Made by a program: the position numbers and the translations under genes. The notes under the pieces were generated by a model. The model made no database searches. It saw nothing but the letters and a program-made list of their open reading frames with translations, and was not told the origin of the DNA. From an uncultured Planctomycetaceae bacterium (lineage in GTDB: Bacteria > Planctomycetota > Planctomycetia > Pirellulales > Thermoguttaceae), in the NCBI GenBank assembly GCA_946408825.1, contig CAMJTU010000002.1, forward strand, positions 1 through 64,000: a DNA stretch of 64,000 nt, read 5' to 3'. Shown in pieces: positions 35,941 to 45,421 of this stretch (positions are counted from its first letter, which is position 1; each line of letters starts with the position of its first letter).

Positions 35941-37341
35941 ATGTCGACAAACGCGGCGAACGACCGGCGAAACGACGAGCCTAACGCTCTTTTGGACTGT
36001 GATTTCGCCTCCGAGCCGCTTTCTCTTTTCGAAGAGTATATGCTGACGGACAATTCTCCGCAGTATCGTATGGAGCCGGCGATATATCTTTACTTTCGTG
36101 GAACGCTCAACCGTGAAGTTGCGCGTCGGACGTTCCATGAGGTTCTGAAGCGGCACCCCTTTTTACGAAGTCGCGTCGAGAAAAGGCGCGGGCGTTTCTT
36201 CTGGGTTCCGTCGGAAACGCCGCCGGAGGTTCTTTTCGTCGATTACGACTTGAATCCTAAGGACGTTTTCAACGAAAGCGACTGTCCTCGTCTTCGTCCG
36301 ATCAAAATTTTCGTCGAACCAGGGTTTCGTATCTACTATATCGAGTCGAAACGAGAAAATTGGACGCGTTTGGTTTTACAGTTTCACCATTCAGTCGCCG
36401 ACGGGATCGGCATGCTACAGGCTCTCGACGAATGGTTGACCCTTTATGCTCGAGAGGTTGGCGACGTTTCGCGCGACACGACGCTTCCCGAGCTTAATCA
36501 AGCGGCTCTCGCCGAGCGTCGACGAATCGGTTGGAAATTAAGGTCGTATCTGAGGAATTACTGTCATACAGGGCGTACGACGCGGCAGTATCTTCTCTGT
36601 CTTCCGCGTCCGCTTGTTTCTGTCGGCGCTTTCAACGACGTCGAACCAGAGAACGACTCGCCTTACATGGCGACGACGAAACTATCGCGCGCGGAAACGA
36701 CCGCGTATCTTCGCCGCGCTAAAACGATTGGCGCGACGGTGAACGACGCGTTGCTCGCCGACTGTTTTCGCGCAATCGACAAATGGCTGACCGACGTTAT
36801 GCACGACGAAAAGAACGGACGCATGCGCGTTATGGCGCCGATTAATATGAGGACGGCGAACAATCTTCGCGCGCCCCTCTCCAACGTCGTATCCACCGTT
36901 TTTATCGATCGATCACGGCGTAAGTCGTCCGTTCCGGGCGATTCTCTCCTTAAAAGCGTCGTTTCAGAAATGCAGTGGGTTAAAAAGAAAGATCAACGCT
37001 ACGTCTTTCTGCTGATTTTGAGAATCTTACGCTGTATTCCCGGTTCCTTGAAGCTAGTGCTAAGGTCGTCGGCTTGTCGTTCGACGTGCGTACTGTCGAA
37101 TCTTGGACGAGTTTTGGAAGCGTCGTCCACGCGGAAAGACGAGAACGGCAGGGTGGTTCTCGGGGACGCGACGCTTGAACGCGTGGAGGCGGAGGCGCCG
37201 ATCCGTTATAAAACGGCGCTCTCCGTCGTCGGTTTAACCTACGCCGGAGAGCTTAATCTTTGCGTTCACTACGATTCGCGCCTTATCACGAACGATCAGG
37301 CGCGCGAGTTTGCGCGAATTTACCGTGAACTTCTCTTATGA
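35941..37341 (+). CDS. HHxxxDG acyltransferase of the CoA-dependent/condensation-like superfamily
   Basis: 466 aa, soluble. The active-site motif HHSVADG (H149, H150, D154, G155) follows LVLQFHH. Earlier, LNREVARRTFHEVLKRHPFLRSRV matches the opening helices of the superfamily. The second half has VNDALLADCFRAID and RVMAPINMRTANN, matching the conserved latch and the VPVDMR-type strand. Wax synthases, PapA-type acyltransferases and NRPS condensation domains share this build. No carrier-protein or NRPS gene is nearby, so a lipid or alcohol acyltransferase is more likely. GAGG lies before the ATG. It is convergent with the GH123-like gene, 17 bp apart. Confidence 0.85.
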   Translation: MSTNAANDRRNDEPNALLDCDFASEPLSLFEEYMLTDNSPQYRMEPAIYLYFRGTLNREVARRTFHEVLKRHPFLRSRVEKRRGRFFWVPSETPPEVLFVDYDLNPKDVFNESDCPRLRPIKIFVEPGFRIYYIESKRENWTRLVLQFHHSVADGIGMLQALDEWLTLYAREVGDVSRDTTLPELNQAALAERRRIGWKLRSYLRNYCHTGRTTRQYLLCLPRPLVSVGAFNDVEPENDSPYMATTKLSRAETTAYLRRAKTIGATVNDALLADCFRAIDKWLTDVMHDEKNGRMRVMAPINMRTANNLRAPLSNVVSTVFIDRSRRKSSVPGDSLLKSVVSEMQWVKKKDQRYVFLLILRILRCIPGSLKLVLRSSACRSTCVLSNLGRVLEASSTRKDENGRVVLGDATLERVEAEAPIRYKTALSVVGLTYAGELNLCVHYDSRLITNDQAREFARIYRELLL

Positions 37342-37358
37342 CGTCGCCTTTGACGCGT

Positions 37359-39323
37359 TCACTTCACTGTGAATCGACGCGTCGTCTTAGCGGTTTTACC
37401 GTCGAGCGTCGCGACAAATTCGAGCGTGTTTTCTCCGACGGGAAGGTCGGGGTTGCTCTTGAAGAAGCCTTCTTTGTCGACTTCGACGGGATCGCCGTTA
37501 ATCGTGACGGTCGCGCCGGGCGTCGTAACGCCGTAGATTTCAAAGAGCGTCGGACCAACGAAGACTGTCGCGCCGTCTGCGGGATACGTTTGAACGAAGA
37601 GTTTGACGGGGCCCGTTAGGTTTTTGATCTCATTGACCGCGTCCATTCGCGCTTGATTGACGACGTTGACGTCCAAGGTCGAGGTTGTGACCGACGGGAG
37701 GACGCGACGCGCTATTTCCATCGCGCGGCTCTTCGGTTCAATAAACCATGTCTTTTCGGGGGCGAATTCCTGCTTGAGCGCGGAGGTTTTCGCTTCGAGC
37801 AACTTCAAATATTCAAAATCTTCGACGCTTTCACGTTCGATTTCCCAGCGAATCGAATCGAGCGGTCCTCCGTCGCCAGGGTAGACGACGTGCGAATCGC
37901 CGGGGCCCCATTGTCTCGCGGGAGGACCGAAGGGATCGCCCTGCCAGTAGTTGTAGCCCCAATGGAGATAGCCGACGAGGTCTTCCGTGTAGTTGAGCCA
38001 ATGAAGAGCGCGCACGCGGACGCCCGGCAGGTCGATGAAGCGGTTCGGATATGTCTCGCCGAAAGGATGACAGCAGATGTAATACCAGAATTCGCCTTTG
38101 TCGCGTCTCGCTTCAAAAGCGGATCGCCAGCGGTCGAAGTGGCTGAGTTTGGGAACCCAGACGTCGAGGCAGTCTTCAAAGTGAATCGCTTCAATCGCGT
38201 CGATCTGCTTGAGTTTGGGTTCAATCGCTCTGACCTTATTAGAAGCCTCGCGCCACGAGTCGACGTCAGGTTGATACGGTTCGTCGGCGATGTGAATCAT
38301 CGCGCGATCGAAGAGGTCGCGTTCTCGCAGATGGTCGCAGAGCGCCTTGAGAACGGGAGGAAGCCATTCGTCGATTCCAAGACTAACGTTCTCCTTCTTT
38401 CTGGCGTCATAGACCGTGACCCCGCGAAAACTAACGACGTGATCCGTTCGATCGATTCCGCCGATGTGGTTGAGTTCGATTCGGTCGAGAACGTGATGTT
38501 TGAGCGCGAGATCAAGAAGTCTGTCAAGATTCTCAAACGTAACGTCCCAACTTCCGTCTTCTCGAATCGACGCTTTGACGAAATCGCCCGGAACCCAATA
38601 GACGTGCAACACGTTCTGATAATGCTCGCCCATGTCCTGGAGATATTTCTCTAAAATCGCCCAGTATTCTTCGCTGAGGAAGTCGACTTTATGTTGGACG
38701 GCGATGTTGCCCGGCGACCACCAGTTTGTCGCGTACAGACTGCGCTTGTCAGAGAGTTGGAAGGGAAAGACTTCGAGTTCGACGGGAATCTCTTTGACGA
38801 GATCGCCTGCGACGATCTTTAGCGTCCCGGCGTAGTTTCCGCTCGGCGTCCCAGGGGGAACGAAGAGGGTTATCCAAGCGCTTCGAGACTCGTCTTTCGG
38901 AAGCGCGAACGTCGAACGGTCGTAGAGAATCTCGGGGACGTCGCCAGGAGCCTTGAGCGTTACGATACTGTCGGCGCTAGGCGTGTTGTGTTCGATGTGA
39001 ATTGTTCCAACTTCGCGGATACGGAGGTTCTCCGCCGTGACGAGACCGTTTTGCTCGACGCCCGTAAGGGACGAGATTTCGAGTTTGACGGAGTCTAGCG
39101 CCGCGTCGGATCGAAGTCCGATTTGCGCGGATTCATATTCGTTTCCGGCCGCTTTAAAACGAATCGGAGTCTCTTCGCCAGCAGGCGTCTCCGGAAAGAT
39201 TTTGTCGCAGACGTCCGCCTGCCAAACGGAGATTGTTTGGCCGTAAACGACGGCGCACGCGCACAGCGCCGCCGACGCGGCGAGAACGGACGCCGCACGC
39301 CTTGTAAAAAGCCAGAGTTTCAT
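37359..39323 (-). CDS. Secreted GH123-like (DUF4091) glycoside hydrolase with Ig-like tail
   Basis: 654 aa with a signal peptide (cleavage near VVYGQ, residue 29). Residues of about 35-190 form an N-terminal beta-sandwich. The central barrel has DRIELNHIGGIDRTDHV, RAMIHIADEP with the adjacent Asp-Glu pair typical of GH123 (substrate-assisted N-acetylgalactosaminidase mechanism), and LHWLNYTEDLVGYLHWGYNYW. The last 85 residues are an Ig-like or glucodextranase-B-like domain (GATVTINGDPVEVDKEGFF). Many DUF4091 proteins are uncharacterised, so the GalNAc specificity is not proven. AAGGAG precedes the ATG. Confidence 0.85.
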   Translation of the reverse strand: MKLWLFTRRAASVLAASAALCACAVVYGQTISVWQADVCDKIFPETPAGEETPIRFKAAGNEYESAQIGLRSDAALDSVKLEISSLTGVEQNGLVTAENLRIREVGTIHIEHNTPSADSIVTLKAPGDVPEILYDRSTFALPKDESRSAWITLFVPPGTPSGNYAGTLKIVAGDLVKEIPVELEVFPFQLSDKRSLYATNWWSPGNIAVQHKVDFLSEEYWAILEKYLQDMGEHYQNVLHVYWVPGDFVKASIREDGSWDVTFENLDRLLDLALKHHVLDRIELNHIGGIDRTDHVVSFRGVTVYDARKKENVSLGIDEWLPPVLKALCDHLRERDLFDRAMIHIADEPYQPDVDSWREASNKVRAIEPKLKQIDAIEAIHFEDCLDVWVPKLSHFDRWRSAFEARRDKGEFWYYICCHPFGETYPNRFIDLPGVRVRALHWLNYTEDLVGYLHWGYNYWQGDPFGPPARQWGPGDSHVVYPGDGGPLDSIRWEIERESVEDFEYLKLLEAKTSALKQEFAPEKTWFIEPKSRAMEIARRVLPSVTTSTLDVNVVNQARMDAVNEIKNLTGPVKLFVQTYPADGATVFVGPTLFEIYGVTTPGATVTINGDPVEVDKEGFFKSNPDLPVGENTLEFVATLDGKTAKTTRRFTVK

Positions 39324-39618
39324 AGGAGTTTCTCCTTAGGGTGAGCGTTGAAAAGAGACGGCGTGAAAACCAGAGGCTCCGCCTCTTTCGTTAATTTTAT
39401 CAGGTTCGCGGCTAAGTTTCCAGCGTTTAGATCGAAGCGGCATAAAGATCGTTGGAAAGTCGTTGGCGCGGCGCCCCTCGATTTTATTTCTCCGGAGCGT
39501 ATAATATCCGCGACTCTTTCGTGGTTTGACGCTCGACGTCGACGACGAATCCAAACAATTAGCGAATCAAATTTTACGCGTCAAATATTGCCAAAATAAA
39601 CTACAAGGAAAGACAGCC

Positions 39619-40923
39619 ATGACCGTTGAACGTCAACCGAATCTTAAGGCGACCGACAGAGAGGTTTACGATCTTATTCAGAAACAGGCGAATTACGAGC
39701 GCACGACCCTCAAGATGATCGCCTCGGAGAGCTATGCGATCGAAAACGTTCTTGAAGCCTGCGGTTCCATTCTCACGAACAAGTATGCGGAAGGCTATCC
39801 CGGCGCGCGTTACTATGAAGGGAACGAGTTCGTCGATCAAATTGAGAACCTTGCGATCGAACGCGGCAAGGCGCTTTTCGGCTGCGAGCACATGAACGTC
39901 CAGCCGTACTCCGGCTCTCCCGCGAACAACGCCGTATACCGCGCGCTTCTGAACGTCGGCGACAAGATCATGGGCGTCCCCGTGTCGGACGGCGGGCATC
40001 TGACTCACGGGTGGAAAGTAAGTTTCTCGGGAAAAGATTATGTTCAGATTCCGTATCGTCCGAATCAGGAGACGGGTCGTCTCGATATGGACGAAGTCCG
40101 CGAGATTGCGCGTCGCGAGCAGCCGAAGCTTATCTGGGTCGGCATGAGCGCCTATCCTTTCAAACTTGATTACGCCGCTTTTGCTTCGATCGCGGAAGAG
40201 GTTGGCGCGTATCTTGTCGCCGATATCGCGCACATCAACGCGCTCATTATCGCCGGCGTTCATCCGGATCCCGTTCCGTACTGCGACGTCGTGACAAGCA
40301 CGGCTCACAAGATGCTACGCGGTCCACGCGCGGGCTTCATCATGTCTAAGGTCGAGGACCGTTATCACGAAAAATATCATCCGACGAGCAAGTGGAACCT
40401 TGCGAAACTCATCGATCGCGGCGTTTTTCCGACGCTTCAGGGCGGTCCGCATATGCACGCCATCGCCGGCATGGCTGCGATCTTCAAGTACGCGCAGACG
40501 GACGAGTTCAAGGCTTACGGCGCTCAGATCGTCAAAAACGCGCAGGCTCTCAGCGACGAACTTCAAGCGTTGGGACACGCAATCGCGGGGGGCGGCACGG
40601 AAACGCATCTGCTGTTGCTTGATTTCCGCAAGGAAGAGTTCACTGGTAAAGACGCGTCGCAAGCGCTTGCGAAGTGCGGCATTATCGCAAACTTCAACAT
40701 GGTGCCCGGCGACCAACGTTCTCCGTCTCAAACGAGCGGCGTTCGCCTCGGAACGTCGGCGCTGACGAGTATCGGTATGAAAGAGGCCGATATGAAGAAG
40801 GTCGCCGGATGGATCGACCGAGTCTGCAAAAATATCGGTAAGATCGACGACGTCGCGCCTCAGATTCGCGCTGAAATCGCAGAATTTTGCGGCGGTTTCA
40901 AATTCCCCGGCGACGATAATTGA
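39619..40923 (+). CDS. glyA: Serine hydroxymethyltransferase
   Basis: 434 aa from the ATG at 39619 (AAGGAAAG upstream); the open frame runs further up but lacks signals. A PLP enzyme of fold I that interconverts serine and glycine with tetrahydrofolate. Family marks are IASESYAIENVLEACGSILTNKYAEGYPG, NVQPYSGSPANNAVY and the PLP lysine K231 in STAHKMLRGPRAGF, where bacterial enzymes usually have TTHKTLRGPRGG. Length is normal. A Sel1-repeat gene follows after 28 bp and may be co-transcribed. Confidence 0.95.
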   Translation: MTVERQPNLKATDREVYDLIQKQANYERTTLKMIASESYAIENVLEACGSILTNKYAEGYPGARYYEGNEFVDQIENLAIERGKALFGCEHMNVQPYSGSPANNAVYRALLNVGDKIMGVPVSDGGHLTHGWKVSFSGKDYVQIPYRPNQETGRLDMDEVREIARREQPKLIWVGMSAYPFKLDYAAFASIAEEVGAYLVADIAHINALIIAGVHPDPVPYCDVVTSTAHKMLRGPRAGFIMSKVEDRYHEKYHPTSKWNLAKLIDRGVFPTLQGGPHMHAIAGMAAIFKYAQTDEFKAYGAQIVKNAQALSDELQALGHAIAGGGTETHLLLLDFRKEEFTGKDASQALAKCGIIANFNMVPGDQRSPSQTSGVRLGTSALTSIGMKEADMKKVAGWIDRVCKNIGKIDDVAPQIRAEIAEFCGGFKFPGDDN

Positions 40924-40951
40924 CGTTTGTTTATAGCGAGGGTTCTCTGCC

Positions 40952-41974
40952 GTGACCTTTGACAATACGACTGAACTGAGCGTTTTGGAACGAGCGGTCG
41001 AGTCGAGCGACCCGGGCGCGACGTGTGAACTTGGGTGGCGCTTTGAACATGGGAAGGGCGGCGTCGAAAAGGACGAAAGACACGCCTTCAAACTGTATCT
41101 CCGCGCCGCCGAACTCGACGATCCCGTCGCGCTCAATCAGGTGGGGCTTTGCTACAGCGACGGGATTGGCGTCAAACGCGACCGCGCGACGGCGTGCCGT
41201 TATTACCGTAAATCCGCCGAACGCGGTTATGCCCCCGCGCAGAATAATTTCGGCTGGATGTATCTTACGGGGGACGGCGTCAAGCAGAGCGACAAAGCGG
41301 CGGCGAGGTGGTTTAAGAAGTCTGCCGAGCAGGGGCATACGCAGGCGTTAAACAATCTTGGTTTCTGCTATCTTCGCGGCGCCGGCGTTCCTCAGGACGT
41401 CGAAGAAGCGAATCGATGTTTCCAAAAGGCCTTTGACGCCGGTCTTCTTGAGGCAGCGGTAAATCTCGCCGCCAACTACATGTCTGGCGCCGGGTTTAAG
41501 GTCGATTACAAACGAGCTGCGGAACTTTTGGAAAAGGCCGCGGAGGCGGAAATCCCTAGCGCGCTGACGAACTTGGGCTATCTCTATAAGAACGGCTTGG
41601 GCGTCGAGCAGAATGGGGAACGCGCTTTCTCGCTCCTCAAGAGAGCCGCCGGTCAAAAGTTTGCCGCCGCCTATCCGTTCCTCGCAGAGTGTTACGAGTA
41701 TGGGATTGGGACGCCGGCAGATCGCGATCGCGCCATGTCGTTCTATAAACTAGCGGCGCTTTCTGGAAATCGTTCCGCCGCCGCGCGATATGCGGCGCTT
41801 TCTTCGAGCGCGCCGTCGAAATTAAACGACTTGCTTTCTTCAGTCGGTCGCCAAGCGGAAGAGCGCGTCGATTTCAGCGTCGGCGCCGCGTTGGAGGTTA
41901 GGGGCGCGCAGGAACGCATCGCCGCTAAAAAAGAGGAACTGAGAAGAAGAAAAGAAGAGGGGAAGGGAGAATAG
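40952..41974 (+). CDS. Sel1-repeat (SLR) protein
   Basis: 340 aa from a GTG start with GCGAGGG upstream and no signal peptide. About seven Sel1-like repeats of 36 residues fill positions 15-280, for example ALNQVGLCYSDGIGVKRDRA, AQNNFGWMYLTGDGVKQSDK and ALTNLGYLYKNGLGVEQNGE. Sel1 repeats form superhelical scaffolds for protein-protein contacts. The last 60 residues are charged (KKEELRRRKEEGKGE). The partner is unknown. It lies right behind glyA and ahead of a strong terminator. Confidence 0.9.
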   Translation: MTFDNTTELSVLERAVESSDPGATCELGWRFEHGKGGVEKDERHAFKLYLRAAELDDPVALNQVGLCYSDGIGVKRDRATACRYYRKSAERGYAPAQNNFGWMYLTGDGVKQSDKAAARWFKKSAEQGHTQALNNLGFCYLRGAGVPQDVEEANRCFQKAFDAGLLEAAVNLAANYMSGAGFKVDYKRAAELLEKAAEAEIPSALTNLGYLYKNGLGVEQNGERAFSLLKRAAGQKFAAAYPFLAECYEYGIGTPADRDRAMSFYKLAALSGNRSAAARYAALSSSAPSKLNDLLSSVGRQAEERVDFSVGAALEVRGAQERIAAKKEELRRRKEEGKGE

Positions 41975-42002
41975 CGAGAGTCCCTTCTACTCGAAATGAA
42001 TA

Positions 42003-42035
42003 AGGCGCGACGCGTTTGAACGTCGCGCCTTTTTT
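42003..42035 (+). terminator. Terminator after glyA and the Sel1-repeat gene
   Basis: A perfect 10-bp stem (42003-42012 with 42021-42030), then a T-run. It lies between convergent genes. Confidence 0.88.
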
Positions 42036-42044
42036 CATTTGAAC

Positions 42045-43157
42045 CTAAAACGTGGGGTTCAATCGACAAGAGAGGTCGCAACAGCCCCGATCGCACACAC
42101 AGACGGGAAACGCGCTGGGATCTAGAGACGCCATTTTTCGCGCCGCAGCGACCATGACAGGCGAGTCGCCGACGCAACGCGCGCGCCGATACTCAATTCC
42201 GAGCTCTTCACAAACCTCTCGCGTTTCGACGTCTAGGTCGTAGATCGTCTCCATATTTTCGAAGAAAAAGCCGATCGGAACGACGACGACCTCTTTAAGG
42301 GACGGCGTTTCCTTTTTATAAACGCGGAGAAAATCTTTGACGTCCGGCTCAAGCCACGGCGTCAAGGGGGAGCCGCTACGACTCTGAAACGCAAGCGCCG
42401 CGTCGAGGCCGAGAGGGCGAAGACGCGCGTGAAGCGGCTCGGGAATCTGTTCTAACGACGAAGGAATCGCGAACGTTAGGGGAGAGGAAGGAAACGAGTC
42501 GAACAATTTGCCGGTTGGCGTTTCCGCGACGGGGAACGCTGATTCAAGCGTGTTTACCGCCGCGTGCAACAACTGACGACGGTATTGAATTGCGTCTGAA
42601 TCCGCGACGGGAATCGAGTGTGCCGTGAATAGGACGAGGCGCGTCGCTTCGGAATTCGACGCAGGCGTTTCGACGAGCGCCGTTCGGATCGAATCTGCGA
42701 CTGATTCTTGAAAAGCGCGCGTTTCAAAGAAAGGCGGAACGAATCTTACGACAAGACGCTTGGCAAATTCTGACGAGCGCGACGCAAGCGCGTTCAGAAG
42801 GGCGTCGACGTAATGACGGCAGACAAACGCCGAACTTTTGAAGACGAGAACGCTTTTGACCTCGTCTCGTTCCAGTTGCTCGAGCACGTCGGCGACGAAT
42901 GGCGGCGTATGGAGATTGCCCGAATAAACGCCGATTTTTTCGTCGCTTTCTTGAAACATTGACTTGAACGCGCTAAGAAAACGCCGACATTCGCGCGGGA
43001 GAGGGCTGAGCCCGTCGAATTGCAGGTACCGCTCGCGCACCGCGTCGCGCCGCGCGGCGGGGACGCGTTTACCCGAAAGAATCCGATCAAGAAAAGGATC
43101 GACTTCTTCAGGCGATTCCGGACCGCCGTAGGAAAGGAAAAGAACAGCGTCAAACAT
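42045..43157 (-). CDS. hemH: Ferrochelatase with a cysteine-rich C-terminus
   Basis: 370 aa. It inserts Fe2+ into protoporphyrin IX or coproporphyrin III in haem synthesis. Features are LSYGGPESPEEVDPFL at the start, FTAHSIP with the catalytic His 180, FQSRSGSPLTPWLEPD, and VVVPIGFFFENMETIYDLD with the acidic pair E300/E303. The last 18 residues hold five cysteines (353, 355, 359, 360, 364). Several ferrochelatases bind a [2Fe-2S] cluster through C-terminal cysteines, so a cluster is possible here. Which porphyrin it uses cannot be told. GAGG precedes the ATG. Confidence 0.93.
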   Translation of the reverse strand: MFDAVLFLSYGGPESPEEVDPFLDRILSGKRVPAARRDAVRERYLQFDGLSPLPRECRRFLSAFKSMFQESDEKIGVYSGNLHTPPFVADVLEQLERDEVKSVLVFKSSAFVCRHYVDALLNALASRSSEFAKRLVVRFVPPFFETRAFQESVADSIRTALVETPASNSEATRLVLFTAHSIPVADSDAIQYRRQLLHAAVNTLESAFPVAETPTGKLFDSFPSSPLTFAIPSSLEQIPEPLHARLRPLGLDAALAFQSRSGSPLTPWLEPDVKDFLRVYKKETPSLKEVVVVPIGFFFENMETIYDLDVETREVCEELGIEYRRARCVGDSPVMVAAARKMASLDPSAFPVCVCDRGCCDLSCRLNPTF

Positions 43158-43336
43158 GGAACGAACCTCAAGGACTACCGAGCGTCGTTATCGAAAAGCG
43201 CATTTTCGTCATTGTCTCCTAAAAGCAGGTTTGGACAAGCGCCGTCTTTTTAGACGACGTGGAATCGACGAAATGGCAACGGAGTTCGCCTTGAGTTGGG
43301 ACGCGTCAGACGTCTTTTCTGACGATGCGCGAATCG

Positions 43337-44911
43337 TTAAAGAAAATCTTTCCAGTTTGAAAAATCAATTGACCAATATTCCTTTGGGAGTATTATCGCC
43401 GATTCACAGCGATTTGGCACCGCTAAGATTGGGAATAGATATCCGTTGACGACGCCGCTCGGAACGTCTTTTCTAAAGACGATAATCGGTATAAATCTAG
43501 CGTCAATTTCCACAAGAGTCGGCTGACCGTTCGAATATCTTCCGGCTTCGGTCGCCGAAATCGTCTCCGATTCTAGCGCCAGCGGGACGGTAAAATCTAC
43601 GACTGCCCTATCTCGCTCATTCGTAATAACTTCGACGAGCTTGCGAAGATATTCTGGGACGTCTGCGGGATTGGCGCCTTTATAGGAATACAATTTTTCT
43701 GCGACGATTTTCAGTAGGTATGGGAATTTATTTACGATTGGGTTGGATGAGAATATAACGTTTGCGGGCGCGTCGATTTTTGAACTAGGATTAAACAACA
43801 GTTCGTTGGCTTGAACGATTTGCGCGTAGTAAATTTCGCCGTTGTTGAAAAGGGTTTGCTTGTCGTCGTACAATCTGGAAAGGGCGTCTTGTTTTGCCAA
43901 CCATGACGGTCGAGGTAACTTGATATTTTGAAATGGTCGATTTTTATAATAATTCTTCATTAGCCTAAGATTTTCTTCAAAATCGACGACGTTATAAGAA
44001 TTGTCATATAGAGTTCGACCGCTCGAAATCTCTTTGTTTGATTCAAGCGCTGAAAGACTTTTATCTTTCAATCTTACGAACTCTTCGATCGCCATTTGAA
44101 CTTGGAATTCGTTTAATTCTAAATCTAACAAAACTTGATTGCCATTTTCGAGTGATTTTAAATGGAATACGGCAAAGTGATCATAAACGACGTTGTTGTA
44201 TATTATCCCCAAAAAATAATATTTGTTTTTTTGAACTCTTCTCGTGACGTCGTCGATAAGCCTGTAGTCGATTGTAAAAATTTTATACTTGGTATAAATA
44301 TGGACGTGGGTCTTTCCAAAAATCAAGCCGTTTGATTTATACGCCAACGCTTTTCCATTCAAATATGAATCTTCAAGTTTATCGTAATCGCCGCATCGAT
44401 TTAGAAATGTTTTAACTGTTTTATCTCCAAGCGCTTTTTTTAAGAAACATATCAAAATGACCGGTTCTAATAATAAGATTTCCTCGTCTTCATACGAAAT
44501 AGAGTAAATCCAGATTCCAATGAGAAGACCTAATATTAAATCAACAGCGAATTTTCCTTTGTGACGATACCTTTTGAAAAGATCTTTTTTCATTGACCTT
44601 TCTTTAATTTCTTTGAAGGGGTTCTTCGATTTATATTCCTTGTATGAAGAACTCCACTTTAAAGATTTATAAATCGAATCGTCGTCAAAGTTTATAGAAA
44701 TCGATTTGAATATGTTGTCGTCTTTTTTTTCATGAAAGTACGAAGATAGCAAGGCGAAAGACCAAAACGCGACCGCAAGCGGCGTTGCAATTTTAACCGC
44801 TAGGTCTTCTGAGACGGCAAAGAGATAGACGCCAAGACCGACGAGAATCATGACGGCGACAATCCTTGTCATAAGACTTTTGGGTCTTTTAAAAACGTTG
44901 GGCTCGTGCAT
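43337..44911 (-). CDS. AT-rich gene for a membrane protein of unknown function
   Basis: 524 aa. Two close membrane helices at about 16-60 (MTRIVAVMILVGLGVYLF, PLAVAFWSFALLSSYF) and one or two at about 120-155 (FAVDLILGLLIGIWIYSI, LEPVILICFL) are followed by about 370 soluble residues rich in Lys, Asn, Tyr, Ile and Phe. This composition is quite unlike the neighbours, which favour Ala, Arg and Asp. I recognise no domain. The base composition suggests acquisition from elsewhere. No ribosome site of note lies before the ATG. The last third (from about VEVITNERDRAVVDF) is less AT-rich, as if ameliorated or joined. Confidence 0.75.
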   Translation of the reverse strand: MHEPNVFKRPKSLMTRIVAVMILVGLGVYLFAVSEDLAVKIATPLAVAFWSFALLSSYFHEKKDDNIFKSISINFDDDSIYKSLKWSSSYKEYKSKNPFKEIKERSMKKDLFKRYRHKGKFAVDLILGLLIGIWIYSISYEDEEILLLEPVILICFLKKALGDKTVKTFLNRCGDYDKLEDSYLNGKALAYKSNGLIFGKTHVHIYTKYKIFTIDYRLIDDVTRRVQKNKYYFLGIIYNNVVYDHFAVFHLKSLENGNQVLLDLELNEFQVQMAIEEFVRLKDKSLSALESNKEISSGRTLYDNSYNVVDFEENLRLMKNYYKNRPFQNIKLPRPSWLAKQDALSRLYDDKQTLFNNGEIYYAQIVQANELLFNPSSKIDAPANVIFSSNPIVNKFPYLLKIVAEKLYSYKGANPADVPEYLRKLVEVITNERDRAVVDFTVPLALESETISATEAGRYSNGQPTLVEIDARFIPIIVFRKDVPSGVVNGYLFPILAVPNRCESAIILPKEYWSIDFSNWKDFL

Positions 44912-45421
44912 TTAACGCTCTGCAATAATATGTTTGCAAAAAGGACGGGAGGAAATCGGCGTTAGGTCTCGAATCGGATTGAGGTCGAACGGTTAGACGG
45001 ACGTCAACGTCTTTGCGCAAAACGGAGTCTCTTCCACAAATTGTCTTAACTCTGAGGAGGTTAGGAGGCGCGTCCGCCATTAATCTTGATAATCATAGGA
45101 AGATCAACTCGGCGATTATGTTCAATGATAACATGCTCTTAAGCTCTGGTCGAGCGAATTGTCGCAAAATCCCGGCGATTGAGGTAAATCACTGCGATTT
45201 CGCCCTACCTATTGGGCGGTTCGACCGATTTTTATCTTGCTTTTCATGCGTTTAGGGATAGAAGAATCGCTATATATTTCCATTTTTGCTCCGTCTAATA
45301 TTATTTTTTGGTTGACTCAACGTATTATAGAATTAGAATAACTAAGGCTGGACGAGTCCTTGAAGAGGGTTCGTAAATCTTTCCCGACGAAACGTTTTTC
45401 ATATATTTTAGGATTGAAAAA
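44912..45421. other. Intergenic region between the AT-rich gene and paaK
   Basis: 510 bp between divergent genes. Apart from the paaK promoter at 45312-45339 I see nothing firm. A plus-strand frame of 80 codons and a minus-strand frame of 63 codons have no family features. The part after 45240 is AT-rich. Confidence 0.45.
45312..45339 (+). promoter_or_regulatory. Promoter of paaK
   Basis: TTGACT (45312-45317), a 16-bp spacer and TAGAAT (45334-45339). The leader is about 76 nt. Confidence 0.65.

Noticed and set aside
45013..45255. An 80-codon frame upstream of paaK
   Set aside because: No ribosome site, no recognisable domain, and it is not needed to explain the region.
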